NCBI RefSeq assembly: GCF_000687475.1
Contig: NC_057320.1
Location: 1 to 64,000, forward strand
DNA: 64,000 nucleotides
Direction of reading: 5' to 3'
DNA from: Ustilaginoidea virens
Taxonomy: Eukaryota; Ascomycota; Sordariomycetes; Hypocreales; Clavicipitaceae
Each line of letters starts with the position of its first letter. Within the stretch, counting starts at the first letter, position 1. Below are positions 41,218 to 52,203 of the stretch, one piece after another. The notes below the pieces were generated by a model, which had not been told where the DNA came from, did no database searches, and saw nothing but the letters and a program-made list of their open reading frames with translations. The translations under genes were made by a program, and so were the position numbers.

Positions 41218-43131
41218 GTTGCGCCCCCGCCTAAGATTTCAAGTTCGAATAAAAAACAGATATAATTGAAGCCTTGACACGGTTCGATTAGGCGACTTAA
41301 GTGTGCAGTAAAGCAGCAGGTATATGCAAATAGAGATAAATATTATTTGGCTTCCAAACTAGGTACCAGTACCAGACCCAAGACGCTTCCAGCAGAAGTC
41401 GTCTAGAGAATAAATATTAGGAAGAGAAGTCTCTCTAGCTTTTACATTAAAGAATAGATCCATCGATTCGTAATGTTTCAAGGTGAAGGCGATGTGTACT
41501 GCACTAAGTATATTCATTTCGAGAGCTGTATCGATCTTGTTTGTATAAGGACTTGTTGTGTGAAGTCTGAATACATGCGCGATAACTTATCAATCCGTAA
41601 CTGTGGCACCTGAAGTTCAAACATTTAATCTCCTTGTCCTAGGATCTCGGCAAAGGCGTACGGAATTGAACGCAAGTTGGAACATTGACAGTTCTTTTTT
41701 TTTTTCAAGAAAAAAAAAGACGATAGCCCGCATGCGTATAAAGTATCATAGTTTCTACTCCTCCGTCTGGGAGCCTTCAAATGTCGCTTGCGAAACACAA
41801 ACTATCATAGCACATCCTTTGCCAAGTGGTGATATAAACAGCGAGACGTAAGAATTGACTCTATAAAGCTTGGTTGCCAAACTCACTATAGTACGCAGCA
41901 TTTCCTGGCTAAACGAATGGATACACAAGTTTTACGCTACTTTATACTGGGACGTCAGTTGCGTTTGTGAGGCAAATGCCTAAGATGCCTTGACCATCGG
42001 CTCTGTTCGGCGACTTAAAGTCAAGTTAGGAGGAAAGCAAGCTATAACTTCCAATGGCTATATAAGAGGCTCTCATGTAGAGGATATACTATAATAACAC
42101 TTGATGAAATACGGTGTTAAATTTCCCCAGGTGGTGGAAAGATTCCGACTATAAGGCGTTGCCGTTAGAGCACTCCAGGACGATATTGCTAAGCGAGCAA
42201 GCACTCATTACTTATTTCAGCAAGGTTTCAACGAAGTGATACGCCTGGTTTTAAGGCCATACGGCTGCGGTTGTACGCGCAAAAGTTGGTCATGTAAATA
42301 TAACCATGTACAGTTCATAAAACTTGAACAAAAGGACGTCTATAGGCTTGCAATTTCCCAGCTATTTGGGAAATCAGATAAAAAAAGCGAGCAGCGTAGT
42401 AGAAGAGCTGCGACAAATAAAGACGGTTTGAAGCTTTACATAAATAAGCCTTTTGGTATATTTCAACTACGATGCATGCCCCTCAAGAATACGGAATACT
42501 TAACTGGCTAAGATTCTAACACTTCCTAATGTCGTTCTCCCACATAGAAGTCGCCATAGAATGAACTCCGATAATACATTACGTCTGTTAGCCAAGGAAC
42601 AGGAATGCAGCCAGATGTTCATGGAGAACACCCGATGTTTGTTGCAACCCTCTATTTTGCGTGTTTTGTTGTCAACAAAAGCCTGGTTTAAAAAAATGGC
42701 CTGAAAAAAGGCAATGCCGTGACTTGGAAGCTTTAGACAGCTTGCGCAAATTACTCACCCCTTACGAACAAAATATATACCGGGGTAGTGCGGCGTAGAA
42801 GCGGGGCGGGCGCTCCAGACACGAGATGTTTCCATTTGGCTGCTTATTTGCTGAGTTCTCGCGCTATTGTCTCGTGCCTTGGCATTGGTATTTAATGGGC
42901 GCTTGTAGGTCAGTGCTTGTAAACAAACGCTGGGAAGACATCAAAGCTTGAGGCGCTTCTGCCATGCGCTTTAGCAAGCTATTCTGGCCGTGCTCTAATA
43001 CGGTGAAGCGCAATTCCCAGTCGATTCTATTTAAAGATGTCATTCCATCTCTTCCTTGTGGCAGGAACCCATCGAATACCAGCACCGCTACTTGATCAGA
43101 AGAGATTCAAACGCCCTAAACGATCGACAAA
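41218..43131. other. intergenic region without a supported gene
   Basis: Open frames at 41603-41851 and 42236-42511 have no recognisable domains, and the second starts with GTG. No RNA gene or repeat array is visible. The last few hundred bases should hold the promoter of the spliced secreted-protein gene. Confidence 0.45.
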
Positions 43132-43846
43132 ATGTTCAGTCGGAACTCTATACTGATTGTCCCTCTTTTGATACAGGTCTTGTGAAAAGCTCCCACTATA
43201 GGAAGAAGCTGTAGAGCTGACATTTGCCATAGGAAGTTGTTGGGCTCAAACCTCCCATTCCTGGATACAAAACTCAAGATATAACATGGCAGATTGAGGT
43301 TTTCCCCGGCCAAGAGCATCAGAATTTCACTGGAACCATAGAAAACGTTATTTCAGAAGTCCAGAAACGAAATACAGCCTTCAAACTGGATCCCCCTGAA
43401 ATAGACATTCTCTCCAAACGCTACCAATGGGACTTTGGGGACCTCATTTGTGGTGGCGGCCCCTACAACTGGCAGTGGGCAAAGACAAACTATGTCACCG
43501 GCGGAATCAAGTACTTACGATCCATCAAAGGAAAGCCTCATCTGCCTGCTGGTCCCGGGACCTGCGGGCGCGTGAGCTGTGGTGACAAGGCTTCCATCTG
43601 GTGGTGCAACGACAGAGATGTAAGAGCCACATCCTTCCCTTTTTCGTCTTTACTTTCACCGCTCATTATTTTTCTCAGGATTTTACCGAACACTACTTGA
43701 CTACCTTTGCGGAGATTGCGCTGGGCGCCGAGAGAATTAACGATGTTTGCAGAACGGAAACTAGAAAGGGCTGGTTGACTGTCGGTCAAATATTTACGAA
43801 CCAAAAATGGAATGTGATTGTTCGTGAGGACCGCAACGATTGCTAA
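43132..43846 (+). CDS. secreted cysteine-containing fungal protein (three exons)
   Basis: Exons 43132-43176, 43233-43619 and 43679-43846; about 199 aa. Intron 2 is firm (GTAAGA...TTCTCAG, 59 nt, phase 0). Intron 1 is tentative: an unusual GTCTTG donor, but a CTGAC branch site 13 nt before CATAG and a correct phase. The start (ACAAAATG) gives a short hydrophobic leader (FSRNSILIVPLLIQ). The body follows a pattern common among uncharacterised secreted proteins of Sordariomycetes: PGYKTQDITWQIEVFPGQ near 24-41, GTIENV, then a domain with LICGGGPYNWQWA, TCGRVSCG, IWWCND and, in exon 3, DVCR and a final DC. The six cysteines could form three disulfides. The role is unknown; an effector or antimicrobial protein is possible. 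If intron 1 is wrong, the first exon lies elsewhere or the gene is damaged. Confidence 0.65.
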
Positions 43847-44002
43847 TGGGCGCTGAATAGATCTGCAATGGTGGTTCGCGCCATAGGAATGGTGCAGATG
43901 AATTCATTCAACGAGTCGGGTAATCTGACTAAATGCCGACACCAAGTCTGCGGGAAAAATGTTGAAGACGGCTTTTATAGCGTGGAATTGGATCCGTTGA
44001 CA

Positions 44003-46457
44003 TCAAGATGACCCAGACTTGTAACAATAATCAACAAACCCCTTCGAGGGTTTGCCCCAGTAGTTTGCTAGAGTCGAGTGTCAGTCTATCTGCGGTACCA
44101 AGTATTGAACGTGCGATTAGTACTTACGAAATGATACTGCTGCACCAGATGCACCGAGTACAGCAAATGATAATATGAAAACCATGACTGAGGTCCCACC
44201 ATCTAAAGCCGCCGAGATCAAGTAGTTATAACGCAAAAAAACGTTAGGATATTTCCGACGAAGAAGCCACTGCGACGTGAATCCGACGATGAAGAACATC
44301 ATCAGGGAAGAGTTGATTCCAACATTTAAATAGCACATGTAGAATAAAATGATGGGGGTGTTGACGTGATGGAGGCCCAGGTTGGGCCACTTTCGGTGGG
44401 CGAGCCACCAGGGTAGAGGCGCGAGAAAGCCAGGCAACATGGCCAGCGGAACCCACTGATACTTGCTACCGACGCTGAAGAGCTGATGCGGCAGACCGCC
44501 AAACGTGACGGATTGAGCGTTAAACTGCTGGGCTTGGTTACCTGACCAGATGTTGGTGCCTTGAACGCTGCGCAGGATATCAGCCTGGTTATCGATGATG
44601 CTGTTGGCGATGACGTAGTTGGCTATGGCACCAACCAAGGTCCCCAGCATTTGCATTGAGAAGGTGATCCGCGGCGCCAAGTGGCCGTACTGGGCAAGTT
44701 TAAGATCTTGCGCAAGCAGTTTGCCCTGCAGTAGTGCGTTGTACCCGTACAATGAAAAGTACATGTTGGCCACGGGGTATCCCGGCCGGATGTAGCCTCC
44801 AATCATCTGGACGATCGACTGAATGGTAAAAGGAACTCCCGTAGCACCTTGCATGGACCCGAGTATGACAAGAAGACAGTAGCCAACAAGGGCAGCAACC
44901 AAGAATCCCCACCACGGGAGTGTACTTTCAGCTTTGTAGACAACAATAAGACCGCAGGTAACTGAGAAGCAAAGAACGACAGCATACCACCAGTCAGGGC
45001 AGGGCTTGTAACACTTCATGAGGGCATAATGGGGATCATAATTGTCCTCCATTTCCTCTCGGCGGTTAGCGGCTGGGTTAGAAAGCCATCCGGGAAGGCC
45101 TCGTACCGAATCGCGTATACATTTCGGTTTTAGAAATGCAAAAGCAACCTTTATCTCGGCGGGGTACCAAAGAAACAGGTGAGTTACCGCTGCCGCAATA
45201 CACATGTTAGTTAACAGAATGTTGAGGACGTTGGACGCCGAGAAGCTAGGCAAGCCCAATGAATTCACGGCATCCATGTTGATCTTGCCATCTGGGCCGA
45301 TGGCGGCGGTCTGGTTCCATTGAACGGGACTCTCCGCACTCGAAGTGTTGGAAAAAATGAGCTGGGAGAGAAATGGATAGCTCATTGCATCCCAGACATT
45401 GTTGTAATAGATGCCCGCGAAAAGAATGACGCACCCACATACCCCGATGCCCTGACTAATCAGGCTACTGACTGGGAAATACAATGGCGACAGGCCTCCC
45501 GAGATGTATTGCCAGTCGAACGATAAAGAGAAGAGCCCCAATCCCTCATTGCCTTCGGCTCCGCCAAAGACATTGGTGAAGACGGTGCTGTTGCGATTCG
45601 CCAGGCAAAAGACGCTCACCCCAGTGAGCAACGGACATACCCACTGCGGGAAGAGTTCCCAGATGAAAATCGCTGCAAAGACATAGAGAAAAACGCGCAG
45701 CGGTTTTCTATTCTCTGGTAGCTTCAGATGGAGGCTCTCAAGCATGGAATTGATCGGCAAGTTTGCCGGCCATATCATGGCGCTGGGATACACCATGGTA
45801 CGCCGCATGAGGCCAGCCATCCCGTATCCCAAATACTGCGACGAAATCAACATGAAGAATGCGAGCGCGGCATTCATCCTCTTGTTGTAGTAGAGCCTCT
45901 CTGCAGCCACGATTTCGAGGCCCAGTGCCGCAGAACTAGCCGAGCTTGCCATTATAATGATAGCAAGGTGCTCCTTGATGTTGAAGGACCCGGGATTGAG
46001 AAAGCTGCCCAGCCGGCCACCCCAGCGCGGGATAGCAAGCGACATGGCTTGCCCCAGAATGAAGGATATGACGGCCAGGAAGGTGGGTGGAATAGCGATG
46101 GACTGGGGCTTAAAATAATATATTCCGGATAATACACCCCCAAATATTGATAGGACGAGACCTGCATCTCGAGCAAATACAATCAGCCGATGTATAAAAA
46201 TGGAAGCGGAAACGCCTACCAATGAGAACGGAGCGGAAAGTGATGGCTGGCAAGTTGGGATCATCCTGAAGATGAATCGTATGCGTAATGACATCAAATA
46301 CCGATGCGGGTTTCCTGAGATTGTGGTTGGTACCGCCCGCAGCATCATTTATCTTGATATCCAGAGGAGCTTTATCGTTCTTTGTAGCATTCGTTTCATC
46401 ATACTTGCTCTTGCCAATGGGTATTTCTCCAGAATATTCGTTCCCTTTCGGATTCAT
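44003..46457 (-). CDS. oligopeptide transporter, OPT family (PT/isp4-like clade)
   Basis: Three exons: 46457-46220, 46161-44128 and 44067-44003, giving 778 aa. Intron 1 (46162-46219, GTAGGC...ATGCAG) restores FRSVLIG joined to LVLSIFGGVLSGIYYFKPQ. Intron 2 (44068-44127, GTAAGT...CTCTAG, CTGAC branch) joins AVSF to PNYWGKPSKGFVDYC, the typical OPT C-terminus. Each phase is consistent. Other marks: the cytosolic pre-segment DDPNLPAITFR, NPG within FLNPGSFNIKEH, many hydrophobic spans, and a large loop with REEMEDNYDPHYALM. It would import small peptides with protons across the plasma membrane. A TATATAAG lies about 105 bp upstream, with TGATAA elements nearby (46525-46530, plus strand; 46611-46616, minus strand), compatible with GATA-factor nitrogen control, not proven. 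The gene is convergent with the secreted-protein gene ending at 43846. Confidence 0.92.
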
Positions 46458-46561
46458 TGAGGCTGTATTCTTGAGGCTAGAATGGGCGGTTGCAGGGACG
46501 ACAAGAGCCAAGCCGTGCTTGTTATGATAACTCCCGGCAAGACATTCCCAGTCAAGTCCGC

Positions 46562-46569
46562 TTATATAT
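46562..46569 (-). promoter_or_regulatory. TATA-like box upstream of the OPT gene
   Basis: Minus-strand TATATAA about 105 bp before the start codon at 46457. A TGATAAGG GATA-type element lies about 50 bp further out. Confidence 0.35.
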
Positions 46570-46974
46570 CTGCCGCGACCGAGCAGCGCACCACCCCACT
46601 TTAGGGACCTTATCATGCCGCAGGTGCATGAAATTGGTATCTATTGGGGGGGCTGAAGTGTGTATTACAATATATAGCCAATAGAATATCCTCGTGTTGC
46701 GGGTAGGAGGCGGCTGACGGATCGACAACCATTATACACCGATTCGGCGTGGCCAGTGTCATGCCATTGAGGACTTTGTTACATATGCTGAAACGGAAGA
46801 AAATAGCTCTCTGCCAAATCATCATCCGTTTTTTACAAGAAAGTGCCAAATGAACTTGAATCCAATCAACGCAGTATCGACACGGCCCCCAACTCCCATC
46901 CATTTCGCTAAAGAGACACGCTTGTTCCCCTGAAATCGACAGGAACAGACACAACAGGGGACCTATAGCCTCTA

Positions 46975-47770
46975 TCATAGCGGACCGGAAACCTTCTCAA
47001 CCCAGAGTTTCTCAAGAAGCAACCCAGTTTTGAGATACTGAAACAAACCATTCGCAAAAAGGGCATTCACGTCACGGTCTAGACGGATCTCCCCTTGAAT
47101 CTGTGCTTCCACCCTGTGACCCAAGTTCCTACCTATGGAACCCATTCGATGGTGAACCGTTTCGTGCAATGTGCACAAACGGCCAATGACTTGTTTCGGC
47201 CGAATACAAGTACATTCTAGCATGGAATCCCTTGTAAACGAGCCATCCCAGAATCGCCGCAAGAATAGCGTCAAACTCGTCAATAATGCCCTTGTACTTG
47301 GGATCTGCTTGCGACCCTGCAAAACGTAAACGTTGGCCGAGCGAGAACCCTGGATTTCAGGAGGAGATAGCACGATCCAAACCGAAGGGCAAGTCCGTCC
47401 GCGGCCATAGAAAGATCCAGCGCTCCATACTGGTCGATGGGAGAAGTGGACCAGCTGGTTGTTATAAGCGACGCGAACGAGGTTTCTTCTCCAGGTTGGA
47501 GATTCTGGTCTCTAATTGATTCTTATAGATGCCGTCGCGTAGCAATGCAGAGGCTACCAGGCCGTGAACTGTCGGGCGGTCACCTGGCAAGGCATTATCT
47601 CTGGTGAAGTCTCCATGATCAAACGATATTTCGGCAGCGGTTGTATTTTAAGGATTGACGTAAAGGGGTAGGAGAGCGTCTAATTTTTCTGCAGCGGGAG
47701 GAATGCTCCTCAGATCCGCCAATAATTGTCTACTAAGTAGCTTGACGGGGAAGATATGTTGACACCTTAT
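46975..47770 (-). pseudogene. broken gene, unrecognised family
   Basis: Three minus-strand stretches read like one protein split over frames. At about 47480-47755: FPVKLLSRQLLADLRSIPP, DALLPLYVNP, an in-frame TAA, then SFDHGDFTRDNALPGDRPTV and GLVASALLRDGIYKNQLE, ending at a stop. At about 47140-47320 in another frame: KYKGIIDEFDAILAAILGWL and ARMYLYSAETSHWPFVHIAR. At 46975-47120 in a third frame: LFANGLFQYLKTGLLLEKLW to a stop. Introns of normal size do not reconcile the frames, so I read this as a gene damaged by at least one nonsense change and two frameshifts. A further coding-like tail may lie at 46680-46790. I cannot name the family. Confidence 0.5.
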
Positions 47771-48321
47771 CGTTCAGAGCATCCACCAGTCAAGGACACA
47801 GGACCCAAACTGCAGTCAGCTATGCTCCTCTTTCCGCTCGCTGTATGTAGTAGTCTAGAATAACTACTCCTTCGTGAAGCACGGAAATTGCAAGTGCCTG
47901 CGGCAAAATGCACTAGTAGTAAGTCATAACCAGCAACCATAGCTATTGTCTTGGTGAAAGCTGTTTTTCTACCTCCCCCCATATGCAGTACTACAACTGT
48001 GTAATCTAATTACTGGCTTGTGGCTGTTGTACCAGTCCCTATATAAATAAAGGGCCTGCCGTAGGAGTTCGTGTGTGATGCGCATGCTGGTCAAGGCAAG
48101 ACATCAAGAGTCAAAACAGGGGTATATCACAAATGAAGTTTAAATATATTAGTACGGTAAGCAATGGAGTATCACAGCTTACAAGCATCTAGTAAGTTCT
48201 GCTGCCCAATAACACTCCAGGTCCCTGGAACCAGACCATGAGGACCATACCAATCCTTGCGACAACACAAGATAGCAAAGGTTATAAACTCGACATTCAA
48301 GCAAATCTGAACGACAGCCAT

Positions 48322-48643
48322 CTACGCCATGTAGGCACCAAGAGCGACCACAAAAACCATTATCGGAAGGGCAGCGTTGGTTCCAGCTCCAGCCTGGGAG
48401 GTAGTAGTCGTAGCGATGGCCGACGTCTTGGAAGCACTGGTGCCAGTTGTCGTGCCAGTTCTAAGAATTATGACGATGATCAGCCTTGTTGCGTCTAGCA
48501 AAGTCTAGGTTTCTGCGGTACCGCACGTACGTGGCTTTTCCCGTCGCTGCTGACGTTTTTGTCACAGTGGAGGTACCTGTGGTCGACGAAGTGCACTGAG
48601 CCCCAATGGCAAAGGCAACAATGAGCATAGCCGGGAACTTCAT
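48322..48643 (-). CDS. small Ser/Thr-rich GPI-anchored-type surface protein (two exons)
   Basis: Exon 1 48643-48531, intron 48461-48530 (GTACGT...TTCTTAG, CTGAT branch, 70 nt), exon 2 48460-48322; 83 aa. The ATG at 48643 gives a signal peptide (about 1-18, FPAMLIVAFAIGAQC). The mature part is almost only Ser, Thr, Gly, Ala and Lys (TSSTTGTSTVTKTSAATGKA, then ATTTTSQAGAG), suited to O-mannosylation. The last about 15 residues are hydrophobic (LPIMVFVVALGAYMA) after a small-residue AGAGTNAA omega-like site, the layout of a GPI-anchor signal. The unspliced frame would end in an unrelated basic tail, which argues for the intron. Known analogues are short fungal cell-wall or membrane GPI proteins of uncertain role. 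Confidence 0.7.
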
Positions 48644-50262
48644 TTTTCTTCGTTTAAGTCTCACGAATATTCCGACAAGAGCGGTTGAAAGAGGGGGGCG
48701 TTTGTCTTGTTAGTATGCAAATTATATCGAAAGGGCAAAGATGGAAGCGACTTAATCACGACGAACTGCCGGATGGCTAACGAGGTTTATGTACTTGTTG
48801 GCAAAGGAGCAAACGTTCCTAGCAGCTGGGGCGGTAGCTGGCAGGAAAGGGATGAGTGATGATTCGAATTAAGCTCAGTTGCACGTGCACATGCAGCTTG
48901 AGGCCTGCGGCACCAGGTCCTCCTTTGCTCGGGTTTCTAACACTGGTGATAACTGACAGACCGTTATTAGAGTCGCCGGTCAGATGCATGCTGGCTATGG
49001 ATCGTCCAATAATACGTGCGGGCATGGTGGGCAGCGAGGGGGGTGACGAGACAATAGACAAACACGGCCGGGCAGGATGGGGGTTTCGAGTTGCAGCACG
49101 GGCGCATGGATGATGGGAGACACACAGAGCGATAATGTTTGGGCGCTTCTCGTCAGGTCTAGCACGATGAGGGCAGACCACGGAGTACGCCTGGACCGAC
49201 TAGTAAAGAAGAAAAGTCGGTGCGCTGGTCTGATATCACGAAGAGCGGGCGTGAGGCATGCAAGGATCAGCGGGCTGGTCCTCAGCCCAGTTATGGTGGA
49301 TATTGATGACACAATGCTCCTGGTTCTCCCCATGTAGTGGCGCTGCACATTTCCAAGGTCCGAAGACTCGAGACTGGCTCGGAACATCACCGAGCACAAA
49401 GGTGGTCTGGGTTTCACGTTCAGCCGGGCTCATCGTAAGAGAACATCCAAGACACATAATAGTGACGACACGCTCGAAACGATGAGGTGCGCCCGACCCC
49501 TGTATCAGTGACAGCGTGGTAATGAGAAGCTGACAGTCAGTCGCAAAGGGACCCATGCAAGGGTATTCAAAAGGAGATGCACGGAGTAGCCATGGCCAGT
49601 TTGTCACTCAAAGAAGAGGCGCAGCCACTTGGTCGCTTCGATTGGCAAGTCTACTCCGTAGTTCGACTCTAACTCGGATGAAAGACGTATTGGACCAGGG
49701 AAGGCATGAAGCTGATGATGCTCGGGCATTCCATGGATGCAAAAAGGCTGCGGAATTGGGAGAATCACGACACCAGAGTCAACAAGGAGTCTGGTAGCCG
49801 CGGCACGTGACATGCACGCAGCGTCTCGCTCCAACCATCAATCGGGCCTATTGTTGCAGGGGATATCGTCTGGTTGGATTTGGGGCGATAATCGCTGAAT
49901 TCCGCCTCGGCTACGCCCCTATGACCGCTGTAACGGCAGCCCCTACTCCCACTATATATAGCTCGTAAAAAGCGTGGCTCAGGGCTGCTGACCGAGCTAT
50001 GTCTTTTCCTAAAGAGAATGGCCTGCGCAAGAATTTTGAGCACATTGCTGTTGGAAGGCTGATCGCATATAGTAGATGCCGCCGGGGACGTAGAGCGTCG
50101 CATATATAGCTCACAAGGCAACATCGTTAAGTGTGGACAATTCGCACCAAAAATCGGCACAAGGACCGGAAACCCCGCTGGTAGTACAAGTACGACACAA
50201 ACAGGCGACTTATCTCTGGGATCAATCACGCAGGTGAAGAGATCAGATATGAGAATGATGCA
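48644..50262. other. region without a supported gene
   Basis: Normal composition. Overlapping open frames up to 175 codons (49765-50292, minus) occur on both strands with no recognisable domains; I make no gene call. Two E-box-like CACGTG/CACATG motifs lie near 48883-48893. Confidence 0.4.
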
Positions 50263-50700
50263 ATGAGCCGAACCCTGCTCAGAGTGGGACACGACGGACG
50301 CAGTCTGCTATGTGCCTACGGCGGCGGGAGGCAAGGCTTGAGTCGTGTAGAGATGACACCGGGTGTTGACTCGATTCCCGAAACTCGTCTCGAGTCCACT
50401 TATGCTCAGGCAGGTCGAGTCAGGGAGCAGAAGCTGCGCGTCGCTGACGGTGATACTTATACGAAAAGGCCGAAGAAATACTACCGGCAGGGCCAGGTTG
50501 TCAGAAAGGCGCTCCTTGGGGGCGTTACGCTGAGCGGTGTCCGCAAACTCGGCGTACACTTCACAGACACAAAGGGGAATGCGACGCACGTGTTTGACGG
50601 TAGAGAGGCTTGTCTCTCCAAGAAACTGGAATACGGCGATTTTGGGCTCCTAAGAGATGACGTGGCCGAGGGCCTGGGCGGCGATGTCCATCCCACTTAA
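50263..50700 (+). CDS. possible orphan protein, 145 aa
   Basis: ATG-initiated intact frame of 145 codons rich in Gly, Arg, Lys and Val (for example KRPKKYYRQGQVVRKALLGG near 69-88 and GDFGLLRDDVAEGLGGDVHP at the end). No signal peptide, no membrane helix, no family recognised. Antisense frames of similar length exist (50308-50589 and 50481-50696), so coding status and strand are uncertain. Confidence 0.25.
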   Translation: MSRTLLRVGHDGRSLLCAYGGGRQGLSRVEMTPGVDSIPETRLESTYAQAGRVREQKLRVADGDTYTKRPKKYYRQGQVVRKALLGGVTLSGVRKLGVHFTDTKGNATHVFDGREACLSKKLEYGDFGLLRDDVAEGLGGDVHPT

Positions 50701-51243
50701 GAAGGTACGTTCTTTGATGGACTTTGGCGGCGGCCTGCTACACTTTGGGGGCTGGTGGTATGATCCGCTGGTCCATCGCTTCACTATGCCAGACAATGTG
50801 CTCAGTTTGTCTTCGCTCCTCAGTCAGACGGGATGAATCGTCTTGCGTTGTCAAGGCTTAGCGAATAAGGGTCGATCATGGCAGACGCAGCCTTAATTAG
50901 ATTACCCAGGGACTCACGTGATAGTGAGCCATTTTTTCTGTTTTCTTTTTTTTTTTAATTTTTTTTTTTTTCGTTTAGACCTGCGCTTATCAGATTTGCG
51001 GCGTCTGGTATGACCGCGATAGTGGCAGCTGGCTATTGGAAGCCGAGGGAGATCCTGGAAGGAGTGGAGTGCGTATCGGCCGGAAGTTACTCGGCTAGAT
51101 CCACCTTCGCGGCTTCATCCGACCTGCCGTTGTGGAGTACAGGCCACAGCGGCTTTATCTCACTGAGCGGAGTTCACTCCCAGCCTTGATCACGGTCTTG
51201 TGCGCCATCCTCTTCTGACAGCACTTCGGCACAACTTGGACTA
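50701..51243. other. intergenic, with a T-rich tract
   Basis: No open frame of note. A long T/A-rich homopolymer-like run lies at 50933-50974. Confidence 0.45.
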
Positions 51244-51702
51244 TTAGTTCCCTGATATTCTGCTACCCAACCTGAGATTCCACATATAGTCTTCCTCAAT
51301 CTCGACGATGATTATTTGTACTTCTAATTCAGGATAGTCAACCGGCACCCGAGGTCGAACGTAACGCTGTAATAGTCTATTCGAGTATAACTGCTTTCTG
51401 GGGTTATCTCTGGTGGTGGATGGCAGATTTAACTGTCCTGATCTATATAACCTTACTCCCCAGGCCAAATACTCGTTCCGCACAGTCATATCGCAAAAAA
51501 CTTCAAGGCGACCTCCCTGACATATAGCTGTTGGTAAGTCAATTTTGCAAGCTATGGGCCGGCTGGCTGTGAGAACAGCGAGGTGGGTTTTGATATACTG
51601 ATACTGTAGGTATCTCTTTGGATTGCTACCAGAGGGCCTTCGATCTAAATTCGGAGGGCCTGCTAAGGCGGTGGGCGGTATTTCACATCCAGGATGGAAC
51701 AT
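51244..51702 (-). CDS. possible hypothetical protein, 152 aa
   Basis: Frame from the ATG at 51702 (one codon upstream is a TTG). The C-terminal half (RLEVFCDMTVRNEYLAWGVR, then VDYPELEVQIIIVEIEEDY) has a protein-like composition. No domain recognised. Coding-like sequence in other frames continues upstream to about 51830 (FLLHEAIILTVALSFPTT), so it may be the 3' exon or a fragment of a larger or damaged gene. Confidence 0.3.
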   Translation of the reverse strand: MFHPGCEIPPTALAGPPNLDRRPSGSNPKRYLQYQYIKTHLAVLTASRPIACKIDLPTAICQGGRLEVFCDMTVRNEYLAWGVRLYRSGQLNLPSTTRDNPRKQLYSNRLLQRYVRPRVPVDYPELEVQIIIVEIEEDYMWNLRLGSRISGN

Positions 51703-52203
51703 CAAGCTCCAAAGCTATTGGAGACTGCGAGATATTGAGTCTAGCTGTGGTCGGAAAGCTTAAAGCAACAGTCAAAATGATTGCCTCATGAAGCAGGAAT
51801 TGACGTACAAAGATGCGTTTGTAGCTCCGGCAACGGAAGCGACGACTGCGCTGTTTGAGGATGTTGGTCCAGCCGCTCACCCCACAGCGACCAGTCTCCA
51901 GCAACCCTCCTGCTGCAGAAGACTCCATGTCTTTTCCCGCCCTGGACTCGAGCCGTGGTCCAGAAGTTCCTGATACCGACCTTACACAATTGAACGCCGT
52001 AAACGGCACCATGACGAGACTAGATGCGGTCATGCATGACAACATCAGAGCGGCATGTGGGGTAGTTCTAGCGCCGAGGCCAAAGATCTACCTATTTACC
52101 ACCAAATAGAAGTGGCCTTGCACGTCGTTCCCGCTGTTTGACATCTCCGGGAGCTTCAAAGTACCTCCTCTCATTTGCCGCTACCGCTTCCCGCACCTAT
52201 GTA

